A DNA stretch of 19,912 nucleotides from Calditrichota bacterium (GTDB taxonomy: Bacteria; Calditrichota; Calditrichia; RBG-13-44-9; J042). The notes under the pieces were generated by a model. The model searched no databases and had not been told where the DNA came from. It saw only the letters and a program-made list of their open reading frames with translations. Position 1 is the stretch's first letter. The number at the start of each line of letters is the position of its first letter. Made by a program: the position numbers and the translations under genes. Below, piece by piece: positions 1-7,558 of this stretch. The stretch is taken from contig JAADJD010000064.1 in the NCBI GenBank assembly GCA_013150955.1, positions 1 to 19,912 on the forward strand, written 5' to 3'.

Positions 1-34
1 CCTTACCACTTACGTTTCTCAATTCTAATTTCTA

Positions 35-1048
35 TTACCAATCAAAAACAAAAGAAAATACCTGAACATCCTCAAGAACACCATAATGGGCGTACGCATA
101 GTCGATTTTTAATCGACTATTTCCAAACAATCCAATATTAAACCCAACACCGGCACTAAAGGTGCGGGTATCATGATTTAGAATGTATCCACCCCTAAGT
201 GCAATAATATTGTTAAAAATATATTCAGCCCCCATATTCACACGTTCTAAATTGTCATTTGGATGTTCGCCATATACAGCAATAGTTAATTTTTGATTTT
301 CCCTATCTATTGGGTCATATCCAATACCAAATCGAAACGTAAGTGGTAAGGGGAAATATTTATATTCACTGGGATAATCTTCAAAAACACCTTTAATGCC
401 ATTAAAATCATAATACGTTCCTTTTAATCGAACTTCCGGACCGAAATTTCGAATCGCCATTGTCATCCTTAAACTTGGAAAAAGAGTAAATCCTGGAAAA
501 TATACTGTACCAATATCCACAGCCCATGCGCCCGTCCTGTTATCTTCGCCCAATCCACTGGTTAGATCTTCGCTTACATATTTAACCGTTCCACCTACTC
601 CAAATTGTTCTGTTAACATACGGGCAAAGGAAATACCTATAGAATAACTAACTGCGGAAAAGGTGTTTCCGGTACCATTTTGCTGAAATTCGGTAGTTTC
701 TTCAATAGGCCCTGAATCTAAATAAACAAGATTTACACCAACCACCCCTACACGGTTGATCTTTTTTGCGAAAGCAAATCCTTCAAAGCGCATGTCTGCT
801 AAATATTCCGAATGATTTAAAAATAGACTGGCATTTTCTACAAAATTCAAAGTGGCAGGATTCCAAAACATAGCAGAAGCATCATTTATCATCGGATCCA
901 CCGCATTACCTAAAGCCACCCCGCGAGCACCGACACCAATTTTTAAAAATTGATACCCTGCCGTTCCGACCTTTGCAATACCCTGAGCCCAAATATAAGT
1001 GGAGCTCCATAAAATGAACGTTAGAACAATTCCTATTATTTTTTGCAT
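35..1048 (-). CDS. PorV/PorQ-family outer-membrane beta-barrel protein
   Basis: The protein has 337 residues. It has a Sec signal peptide over about residues 1-22 (hydrophobic core then a WAQ cleavage-type end). The mature part begins with the family hallmark 'GTAGYQFLKIGVGARGVALGNA', which continues into a segment rich in N, P and A ('MFWNPA'), and it ends in alternating aromatic residues (FVFDW) as barrel proteins do. PorV/PorQ proteins are FadL-like barrels. PorV is the T9SS component that shuttles sorted substrates to the attachment complex, but many paralogues in this superphylum have no assigned substrate. The ATG is preceded by a strong AGGAGGAG site. The gene lies 59 bp after the T9SS-sorted protein gene, so it is probably the last gene of the same transcript. 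Whether it acts in secretion or as a substrate channel cannot be told from sequence. Confidence 0.85.
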   Translation of the reverse strand: MQKIIGIVLTFILWSSTYIWAQGIAKVGTAGYQFLKIGVGARGVALGNAVDPMINDASAMFWNPATLNFVENASLFLNHSEYLADMRFEGFAFAKKINRVGVVGVNLVYLDSGPIEETTEFQQNGTGNTFSAVSYSIGISFARMLTEQFGVGGTVKYVSEDLTSGLGEDNRTGAWAVDIGTVYFPGFTLFPSLRMTMAIRNFGPEVRLKGTYYDFNGIKGVFEDYPSEYKYFPLPLTFRFGIGYDPIDRENQKLTIAVYGEHPNDNLERVNMGAEYIFNNIIALRGGYILNHDTRTFSAGVGFNIGLFGNSRLKIDYAYAHYGVLEDVQVFSFVFDW

Positions 1049-1107
1049 GCTTATTCTCCTCCTAGTCCTGATTTATCTGCAGATTGAAAAACACCTAATC
1101 TTTGATA

Positions 1108-3381
1108 TCATCTCAGAAGTACAAATTTACCTATTTTCTTGGCGTTTTCTGTCTCCACAACATAGATATATAACCCTGTCTTAACAAATTGCTCATTTCT
1201 AGACTTTAAATTCCAGGCTTCCTGGGCTGTACCATCGGTATGCATGATGGTAATTACCCAATCACCCGTTATAGTATAAATTGATATTTTACAGACCGGA
1301 GGAAGATTCTGAAAAATTATCTTATCCTTATACTGTTCCTCAAAAATGGACGTCCCTTTATAAGGGTTGGGGACAACGGTGACTTTTTCAATATCATAAT
1401 CTGGATATATATTTCCGCTGGCATCGACCTCATATAATCCTTTTGGCACAACCGGCATAGGAGCACCTGTTTCAGGATCAACTAAATAGTTATTTCTTGG
1501 AGATTCAATGGAATTTAACGCGGGCCTTCCTCCGGAAGCCGGTTTATCGGGGTCATAAGCAACCACAGTATAATAATAGGGGATTCCATTCAAAGGTCGA
1601 GAATATTCTTGTCCCATAAATACCCCACCCGTATCCACAAATGTGTGGACAATGTCCGGTAAATTGGTCCATCCCAACGTATCCCCTTCTGTCGTAACCA
1701 CAGGTACTTCCTCATCCACATTGTCGAAGGCAGCAATCATTTGCCAATCTTTAGGTGTGTACATTGCCCGATAAATTTTATACCCTCGAAAATCCACCTC
1801 ACCTAACATTGGATCGATGGTTGTTTCGGCCACATTATCCCAGGTTAATTCAACCCGATTGTAACCTGGACTATAGGTTAAATTTGGCATAGGTGGTGGA
1901 ATGGGAAGGACCCAATGTAAATCCTCATTAGGGGCGGAAGGTTTATAAGGATTACTATGTCGTGAACCCGAATAGTATGCTTTTAATGCGGCATCAACAT
2001 TTTGTCGTAACCCCATCAATCCCTTTCCAACAGCCGCCACATACACAAAGCGAAGTGTATCCCCTGGTTTAAATTCTTCAAATGGACCAGAAGTTGTCAT
2101 CCATCGATAATCAAATTCCGGAGCTCCCAAACTAAGGGGATTGGGAAGAAATGGGGTTACACTAAATACATGCGTGGCTGTCATGTACTGATATTTTTCC
2201 AAATCTGAGCCGGGATCACTTTCCCAATTCCACCACTGGTGAGTATATACTCTTCGCAGTGTATCTTCTGGAGCGGTATAATACGGAGGATGATCGGTGT
2301 AAATTAATGCTCCACCGATAAAACCGTCGACGGGACCAAACGATTCATCTCGTTCACCGGTATCATCTTTTGCGGTAGCGGAATTGTCTGCATCATACAT
2401 GTAAGACATATTACGTGGGACTGCATATCCTCTTAATGTATCACCATTTACGATGGCAATTTCTCCGGCTTTACCATATGGACCATCTACATGCCATCGT
2501 AAAGGTGGTCCTTTGGGATCAAGGATAACCGACCATTCATCCCAAAACCCATCTGGATGAATCTTGGATGGATCATAATTGGGCTGGGGCTTCTTGTTTC
2601 CTAAATATTTACGACCATATGGGATCCCCCACTCGTCATAACCATCTAATACCCCATTGCCGTTTAAATCAATATTTTCTACAATATCTTCAATATCGGT
2701 ATCTGTAGAATTACCGTCCCAACCATCAAAATCAACTAGATCGTCTATATGGGGATCGGTCACGTCGGCCACTGTTCCCACATCGCAGTCATAAACCCAG
2801 CTTACATGAAAATTTTTAATTGTAAAAGGGCCATCTTCTAATTGATCACTGACATTGATCACTTCATATTCATAAGCGATAAAATCATCATACTCTGGAA
2901 TGGACCAAGTCAATCCTCGCTCGATGACCTTTATTCCCATTGGTTTTGTGTCATGCCAGAAGGGATCTAAATCATCATAAATAACTAAATGATCCTCAAT
3001 CGATTTCCCCGGACCGATATAAAACTCTGACCCTTCCTCAGGCCAAAATTCATAGTTTCCATAATCTGCATGGGAACTCCGGATTTCACCTTCTACAATT
3101 CCACCAACCCAGAAACGGCCTTCCCACAGATAACTAATTTGAGATCCACCTGGCCATTCCATGGAAGGCCGACCGGTCTGATCGGCAGCTGGATCTCCAT
3201 AGCGTCCAAAATTGCTATTGGTATTCCAAAGTGTTCCAACTTTATGAACTTTATCTGTTGCTAACTTATTATTTCCTGTAGGTTTTTGAAATCCAGCTTT
3301 TGATTTTTTATCTCTTGCCATCCCTGGATTTATTAAAACAAGCACACAAATAACAAGAAGAAGTTTAATGGCTAATTTCAT
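1108..3381 (-). CDS. Secreted surface protein with fibronectin III-like region and T9SS type A sorting domain
   Basis: The protein has 757 residues and a signal peptide at about 1-22. The N-terminal half resembles a family seen in Calditrichota/Marinimicrobia-type genomes ('GTLWNTNSNFGRYGDP', then 'SYLWEGRFWVGG'). I know no biochemical function for it. A single Ca-loop-like motif (DLNGNGVLDGYDE) lies near residue 240. A fibronectin type III-like segment spans roughly 495-640 (VELTWDN, then GYKIYRA, then YYYTVVAYD). The last ~90 residues match the T9SS type A sorting domain: 'VVPNPYKG', then 'ISIYTITGDWV', then 'TGLYIYVVE' and a terminal 'GKFVLLR'. It is therefore predicted to be exported across the outer membrane and kept on the surface or released. 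The start has an excellent GGAGGAGG site six bases upstream. It sits between the TonB-dependent receptor and the PorV-like gene, which suggests a surface partner of that receptor (inference). Confidence 0.75.
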   Translation of the reverse strand: MKLAIKLLLVICVLVLINPGMARDKKSKAGFQKPTGNNKLATDKVHKVGTLWNTNSNFGRYGDPAADQTGRPSMEWPGGSQISYLWEGRFWVGGIVEGEIRSSHADYGNYEFWPEEGSEFYIGPGKSIEDHLVIYDDLDPFWHDTKPMGIKVIERGLTWSIPEYDDFIAYEYEVINVSDQLEDGPFTIKNFHVSWVYDCDVGTVADVTDPHIDDLVDFDGWDGNSTDTDIEDIVENIDLNGNGVLDGYDEWGIPYGRKYLGNKKPQPNYDPSKIHPDGFWDEWSVILDPKGPPLRWHVDGPYGKAGEIAIVNGDTLRGYAVPRNMSYMYDADNSATAKDDTGERDESFGPVDGFIGGALIYTDHPPYYTAPEDTLRRVYTHQWWNWESDPGSDLEKYQYMTATHVFSVTPFLPNPLSLGAPEFDYRWMTTSGPFEEFKPGDTLRFVYVAAVGKGLMGLRQNVDAALKAYYSGSRHSNPYKPSAPNEDLHWVLPIPPPMPNLTYSPGYNRVELTWDNVAETTIDPMLGEVDFRGYKIYRAMYTPKDWQMIAAFDNVDEEVPVVTTEGDTLGWTNLPDIVHTFVDTGGVFMGQEYSRPLNGIPYYYTVVAYDPDKPASGGRPALNSIESPRNNYLVDPETGAPMPVVPKGLYEVDASGNIYPDYDIEKVTVVPNPYKGTSIFEEQYKDKIIFQNLPPVCKISIYTITGDWVITIMHTDGTAQEAWNLKSRNEQFVKTGLYIYVVETENAKKIGKFVLLR

Positions 3382-3419
3382 CGGTCCTCCTCCGCTGCAT
3401 CTTTTTATAGGCTTTTATT

Positions 3420-5639
3420 TTAAAAATCTAACTGAATACCCAACCGCCAAATGGTGCCCTCACTATAAACAGACGGATCTTTATATTTTCCGGAAGGATC
3501 CCCAAACTGTTCATACCATTGCACATCCGCCAACCGTAAAATGTTCTTCTGATTGAAAAGAGCATCCTGCAAATTATTGGTCCATAAGAAAAACTTGATT
3601 TGATACCTATCCGCAATTCGGATCTGCTTATCAATAATCATATCCAGATAATAGGTTGGTGGCATACGTTTATCATTAATCGGTGGGATCCGAGTCCGAG
3701 CAATTGATGAATAGGGCAGTCCACTTCCATAACGAAACACCACATTCATCCCTACATCATCCAAGATAGAGGTTCCAAAGAGCAATCGCCGATCCCTTGG
3801 TATGCGCAAATTAATATTTGCATTTAATGTATGGCGCTGATCCCAATTGAGGAAATTTTCCTCTGCAGGGATAACGTCTCCCGCCCAAGTAAAAATATAA
3901 TTTTGATGAGGACTAGATGATTTTCCTTTTGCTATAGAATAAGTGTAATTGATTGTACCACCAATATAACGTCCCATACGTTTATATAATTGAATCTCGA
4001 AACCGCGTACGTTGCCATAGTCTAAATTCTGATAAATCGTATAATAATTTGCCACAGTATAATACACTTGCCGAGTATCCGTTAACCCTCGAATATCTTT
4101 AAAGAATCCTTTAATTTCGATTTTCATATTATTAGAAAACTGATGCTTAATCCCTACTTCATACGATGTTGTCGTTTCAGGTTCAATATTGGGATTTCCT
4201 ACAATGGGAAACGCCCCGGAAAGGTCAAACGATAGATTTCGATAAAGGATAAAGAAGCGAGGAATCTGAAAATACCGCCCGTAATTGTAATAGAGAACGT
4301 CCCTTTCAGTAATTGGATGAGAAATTCCAAACCGCGGACTAATATACCACCGAGGCTTGGTTTTTATTGGATTTTTAATCTTACCTTCACCCGGTTCCAC
4401 AGGATCATCTAAATCAGCAGGGAAAGTAACATTGGAGTGAAAATAATCAAGGCGAATTCCGGCATTAAGAATCATTCCACCATATTCCATCTTATCTTCA
4501 AAAAAGGCAGCAAAACTATAAGGTTTCACGTGATCAATTAATTGACCATACACGTTTCCACCCGAAGCCAAATCCCGATCAAAATCAAAAATATCATAAG
4601 AATTATATTCAATACCGGTTTTTATCTCATTGTATTTATCTACTTGACTATAGAAAGTAATTTTACCCGTATAGGTAAATTTCTCGTCAAAATTCCATCG
4701 GGCACGGCTATAGGTTAATCCAGTGCCATAATGATAGTACCCATCATTATCTTTAATATTATTTATAGGTACATCATTCCAGGAAATCCATTGATCGCGG
4801 GGTCGACCTTCCGAAGCATCAATGTATCCATTATTGTTCTCATCTGTAAACAGATCAGTATTTCCACCATCCCGTTTCCAATCCCACTCCAAATTCCCAT
4901 TTAAATCTTCATGACGGTTATCCCCATCGCCATCAACATCTTCTGGTATGCCATCACCATCAACATCGTAGTACAGATCCAGCACCCCATCTCCATCCAT
5001 ATCTTCATTTATATTTTCACGGACATTATATTTCATAGATGTGCGGAATCGACTGAATTTGGCCTCAAAGAACGATTTGCTACCAACCTGATAAACCCAA
5101 TTCAAAATAATATTATCCCGACTTTCCTGAAAAGTGGGCAAGTGATCTAACATATTAAAAATATCGATTTTGCCATTGTGATTGAGATCTTCTGTATCAA
5201 TTTTTCCATTTCCATTTAAATCTTCGCCTGGATCAAGAATACCATTTCCATTAATATCTTCGGTGTCCAATCGACCATTTCCCCACCACTTAACAATGGC
5301 GCTATCTTGAGGATTCTGAGTAAGATCCACATAATTGCTCAAAGTCGAGTCCACATTCTGGGGCATTAACATACTACGATCCTCGTTTACTTTCCGAGTC
5401 CAAAGAATGCCCCAATTCCCGGAATCTTCCCAGCTTCCTAGATAAGAAATCGAAATTTTATGTTTTACATTGGGGGTCCACGTCAGCTTTGTTTGAATGC
5501 TAAAAGCTTTATTATATAAATTTTCAAATCGTCCGTTGTCTTTACGCCATTCACCGGCCACAAAGAACTTTATCTTGTTTTTATACCGTTTTAACAACAA
5601 ATTTGTGATCGGCTCGGGCCCTCCAAATGAAAACTCCAC
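3420..5639 (-). CDS. 3' fragment of the TonB-dependent receptor (beta-barrel with Ca-loop-like repeats)
   Basis: This 739-residue frame begins nominally at a GTG inside the barrel (VEFSFGGPEP). It has no signal peptide and no purine-rich site upstream, so it is not a separate gene. It contains most of the receptor barrel, with regularly spaced aromatic/basic strands and 'YYNYGRYFQIPRFF', 'NPNIEPETTTSYEVGIKHQF' and 'WDQRHTLNANINLRIP', which are typical of Oar/Cir-like receptor barrels. An inserted set of acidic DxNxNG/DxDxDG loops is encoded at about 4818-5267. It is expressed only if the upstream frame is restored. Confidence 0.65.
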   Translation of the reverse strand: MEFSFGGPEPITNLLLKRYKNKIKFFVAGEWRKDNGRFENLYNKAFSIQTKLTWTPNVKHKISISYLGSWEDSGNWGILWTRKVNEDRSMLMPQNVDSTLSNYVDLTQNPQDSAIVKWWGNGRLDTEDINGNGILDPGEDLNGNGKIDTEDLNHNGKIDIFNMLDHLPTFQESRDNIILNWVYQVGSKSFFEAKFSRFRTSMKYNVRENINEDMDGDGVLDLYYDVDGDGIPEDVDGDGDNRHEDLNGNLEWDWKRDGGNTDLFTDENNNGYIDASEGRPRDQWISWNDVPINNIKDNDGYYHYGTGLTYSRARWNFDEKFTYTGKITFYSQVDKYNEIKTGIEYNSYDIFDFDRDLASGGNVYGQLIDHVKPYSFAAFFEDKMEYGGMILNAGIRLDYFHSNVTFPADLDDPVEPGEGKIKNPIKTKPRWYISPRFGISHPITERDVLYYNYGRYFQIPRFFILYRNLSFDLSGAFPIVGNPNIEPETTTSYEVGIKHQFSNNMKIEIKGFFKDIRGLTDTRQVYYTVANYYTIYQNLDYGNVRGFEIQLYKRMGRYIGGTINYTYSIAKGKSSSPHQNYIFTWAGDVIPAEENFLNWDQRHTLNANINLRIPRDRRLLFGTSILDDVGMNVVFRYGSGLPYSSIARTRIPPINDKRMPPTYYLDMIIDKQIRIADRYQIKFFLWTNNLQDALFNQKNILRLADVQWYEQFGDPSGKYKDPSVYSEGTIWRLGIQLDF
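4818..5267 (-). other. Array of Ca-loop-like motifs inside the receptor barrel
   Basis: This stretch encodes about eight acidic loops of the form D-x-[DN]-x-[DN]-G-x-[ILV]-D: DINGNGILD, DLNGNGKID and DLNHNGKID in one cluster, then DMDGDGVLD, DVDGDGIPED, DVDGDGDNRHED, DLNGNLEWD and DENNNGYID in a second. They fall at about residues 381-413 and 466-527 of the rebuilt 992-residue protein. Such loops resemble EF-hand, dockerin or thrombospondin type 3 calcium sites. Their position between barrel strands suggests surface-exposed loops. Calcium binding is inferred, not shown. Confidence 0.7.
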
Positions 5640-5657
5640 ATTTTGGAGTGCATGGCT

Positions 5658-5685
5658 ATCGGTTAAAGGACATCGGTTAAAGGAC
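5658..5685. repeat. Exact 14-bp tandem duplication
   Basis: Two abutting identical copies of atcggttaaaggac lie at 5658-5671 and 5672-5685. Because 14 is not a multiple of three, the second copy shifts the receptor frame and creates an in-frame TAA at 5663-5665. The coding frames on either side match once one copy is removed. Confidence 0.95.
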
Positions 5686-6412
5686 TATCCCCAAAATCAC
5701 TGGTTTTATATCGAATACTCCCACTATATTCTGGGCCACCCTCCTTTATCACCATATTAATAACACCCGATTGCGCATTCCCATATTCTGTACTAAATCC
5801 ACCGGTAATAATAGAAACTTCTTCCACTGCAAATTCGGGAACATCCGCTTCAAAGGTATTAAACATGGGATCCATTGTCGTCACCCCATCAATCTGATAC
5901 AATACCTCGCCGGCGCGTCCGCCACGAGCGTGTCCCGCCACAAATCCCGGTGTAATGGCAACAATATCCTCCACATTTTCGAAAGGTATGGCCATAATTT
6001 CCTCAGAGGTAGCGATTGTTCGGCTTGCTGTTAAGTCTTTCTGAATTAAAGGCCTTTCTGCCACAACAACAACCTCTTCTCCTAATTCCAAGGGGACTTC
6101 TTCCATCTGAATGTCTATGCGTGTAGTTAAGTCGGCCATGACACGCACTTGTTGCACTTCAACTGTTTTATAACCTAAATATATCGCTCTTAGTGTATAT
6201 GTCCCGGCAGGTACATTTAAAATAAAATATACACCATCCACATCAGTCGCTGCTCCGTAATTTGTTCCTTCTAAAACAATATTGACACCTGGTAGAGGCT
6301 CACCTGTCTTTTTATCCGTCACCAAACCCGTAATTTTACCCGTTGTACCTGCGAATAAATATCCAACTAGAAAGAGCGACAATAATACAATAAGGAGCTT
6401 AAAATAACGCAT
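5663..6412 (-). CDS. 5' fragment of the TonB-dependent receptor (signal peptide, regulatory domain, plug)
   Basis: As read, this frame encodes 249 residues and ends 'SPLTDVL' then TAA, with the stop created inside the second 14-bp repeat copy. It holds the signal peptide, the carboxypeptidase-regulatory-like domain ('GKITGLVTDKKTGEPLPGVNI', 'GVYFILNVPAGTYTLRA') and the plug, including 'VLYQIDGV' and 'VEEVSIITGGFSTEYGNAQSG'. It lacks any barrel, so the product could not form a receptor on its own and would probably be degraded in the periplasm. See the whole-gene entry. Confidence 0.7.
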   Translation of the reverse strand: MRYFKLLIVLLSLFLVGYLFAGTTGKITGLVTDKKTGEPLPGVNIVLEGTNYGAATDVDGVYFILNVPAGTYTLRAIYLGYKTVEVQQVRVMADLTTRIDIQMEEVPLELGEEVVVVAERPLIQKDLTASRTIATSEEIMAIPFENVEDIVAITPGFVAGHARGGRAGEVLYQIDGVTTMDPMFNTFEADVPEFAVEEVSIITGGFSTEYGNAQSGVINMVIKEGGPEYSGSIRYKTSDFGDSPLTDVL

Positions 6413-7004
6413 AGCAACATTCCCCTTAATTATTTAAGCTATTTATTTCTAATTTAATAAAATTTAAAAAATTAATTGGGAAGACCCTTCCCTGACCTAC
6501 CGATGATTCGATACAACACTTAAACGATGCCAAGGATCGCTGAAAATTGCTTGAAAAAATATTAATCCCAAACTTCCAAAAGAGCAGGATAAAAACGTTT
6601 AATACGTTTGATAAAAATTATTAAACTTCAATTTCTGCTGGAGATCTTTAAACCTCCTCCACCTGACCAAATTTCAGAAAATATTTTTCTTCACGACAAA
6701 TTATAAAATTTTCTGATAAATTAATCAAGAAAAAAAATGAATCCCTCCCAACTTTCCCACATAAGCCGCCTCCAACGCAAACGTTGCATTTTACAAAAAT
6801 AATACCAACCGCGCGCTTTATTCAATGGAACGCATTTATTTTCAATATATTACGGCAAAATGAAGCGGGCGGAATTTTCCAGAAAAAGGTTCTATTTTTC
6901 CGTCTGAATCGGAAAAAATTTTCCGGTAAGAAAATGGGAAAAATAAGAACTTTGAAAATAGACGTGGCTTCAGTCTACTTATCAGAAAATCTTTTTCTAA
7001 AATT
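6413..7004. other. AT-rich non-coding stretch upstream of the receptor gene
   Basis: I see no convincing gene here. Because the receptor is read leftward from 6412, its promoter should lie in the left part, but I could not pick one with confidence. Small symmetric elements are present: GGGAAG-ACC-CTTCCC at 6478-6492, an 8-bp stem with a 7-base loop at 6895-6917 (TTTTTCCG/CGGAAAAA), and a 12-bp inverted pair (ATTTTCTGATAA at 6708-6719, its complement at 6979-6990). None can be assigned a role. Confidence 0.5.
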
Positions 7005-7158
7005 TTAACCCAGATTTCGTATTGGCCTACGAATTACACGAATTAACACAAATGAAATTTTATTTAAAAAAACTGTATGAAAATGTCTTCCGCGATTTGT
7101 TAGCTATTTTTTGGATTCATTCCCATGATTCGCGGTTTCATGCAAAATTTGGATTTAA
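7005..7158. repeat. Dispersed palindromic element, copy A
   Basis: This is a divergent copy of the element described for copy B. It starts TTAACCCAGATT, has the conserved block CCTACGAATTACACGAATTA in its left arm and GATTCGCGGTTTCATGC in its right arm, and ends near AAATTTGGATTTA. It abuts copy B directly, in the same orientation. Confidence 0.8.
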
Positions 7159-7332
7159 TTAAACCCAGATTAAGAAATAGCCTACGAATTACACGAATGA
7201 ACACAAATAAAACCAATAAAATACACTGGATTGTGTCTGGATGAAGATGTGTTCCAGGGTTTGTTCGCGATTTTGTAGATATTTTTTGGTTTCATTCGCG
7301 TGATTCGAGGTTTATTGCATAATTTGGGTTAA
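7159..7332. repeat. Dispersed palindromic element, copy B (best full copy)
   Basis: This is an element of about 174 bp bounded by TTAAACCCAGATT on the left and AATTTGGGTTAA on the right. The two arms are imperfect inverted repeats over about 45-50 bp: the left arm reads ACGAATTACACGAATGAAC and the complement of the right arm reads TCGAATCACGCGAATGAAAC. The centre carries CTGGATTGTGTCTGGATGA and TGTTCCAGG, which can form a short inner stem. It has no coding capacity. The structure fits a MITE-like or extragenic palindromic repeat. Confidence 0.85.
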
Positions 7333-7354
7333 AAAGAGCTTGTCCGTTTCAACA

Positions 7355-7407
7355 TAAAAAACCCGGGAATGCGTTGTGGATTGGTGGACGAACGCTTAAC
7401 CCCGGTT
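7355..7407 (-). terminator. Candidate intrinsic terminator downstream of the phosphodiesterase gene
   Basis: Read on the minus strand, an imperfect inverted repeat (AACCGGGGTTAAGCGTT and AACGCATTCCCGGGTT, loop about 15 bases) is followed at once by a run of six T. The stem has two paired blocks interrupted by an internal mismatch and a small loop. It lies about 150 bp beyond the stop of the phosphodiesterase gene and could end that transcript. Confidence is moderate because the stem is imperfect. Confidence 0.35.
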
Positions 7408-7558
7408 CAAAGACCCAGATTAAAAAAATTCTGCCATTTTCTGCATTCCAAAGAACACACTCCAAATTGAAAAATCTGGATACCATCTATTTCCACCCAC
7501 CGGAAAACCCGATCGTCATTCTGCAAATGAACACCCACTCCACATTCGCTTAAGCCAA

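Larger units (their letters stand above)
3420..6412 (-). pseudogene. TonB-dependent receptor with carboxypeptidase-regulatory-like N-terminus, frame broken by a 14-bp tandem duplication
   Basis: One receptor gene is split into a 249-codon 5' part (5663-6412) and a 3' part (3420 to about 5639). The break coincides with two exact copies of atcggttaaaggac at 5658-5671 and 5672-5685. Deleting one copy joins '...DFGDSPLTD' to 'SHALQNVEFSFGGPEP...' in frame. The total length then becomes 2979 bp, exactly 993 codons including the stop. The rebuilt 992-residue protein has a signal peptide (1-21), a CarboxypepD_reg-like beta-sandwich (about 23-107), a possible TonB box (EEVVVVAERP), a plug domain (about 118-235) and an outer-membrane barrel ending in 'QLDF'. 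Such receptors import ligands through the outer membrane using TonB energy. AAGGGGA precedes the ATG. This may be a true pseudogene, a reversible slip, or a sequence/assembly error. Confidence 0.85.

Noticed and set aside
1-34. Terminator after the PorV/PorQ gene at the window start
   Set aside because: Only 34 bases are visible, with no hairpin or T-tract that could be supported.
3420-5639. Separate receptor gene starting at GTG 5639
   Set aside because: It starts in the middle of barrel sequence with no signal peptide and no ribosome site, and removing one 14-bp copy joins it in frame to the upstream part.
6784-7008. Plus-strand frame of 74 codons in the AT-rich gap
   Set aside because: It has low-complexity K/F/I-rich composition, no ribosome site and no recognisable motif, and it runs into repeat copy A.
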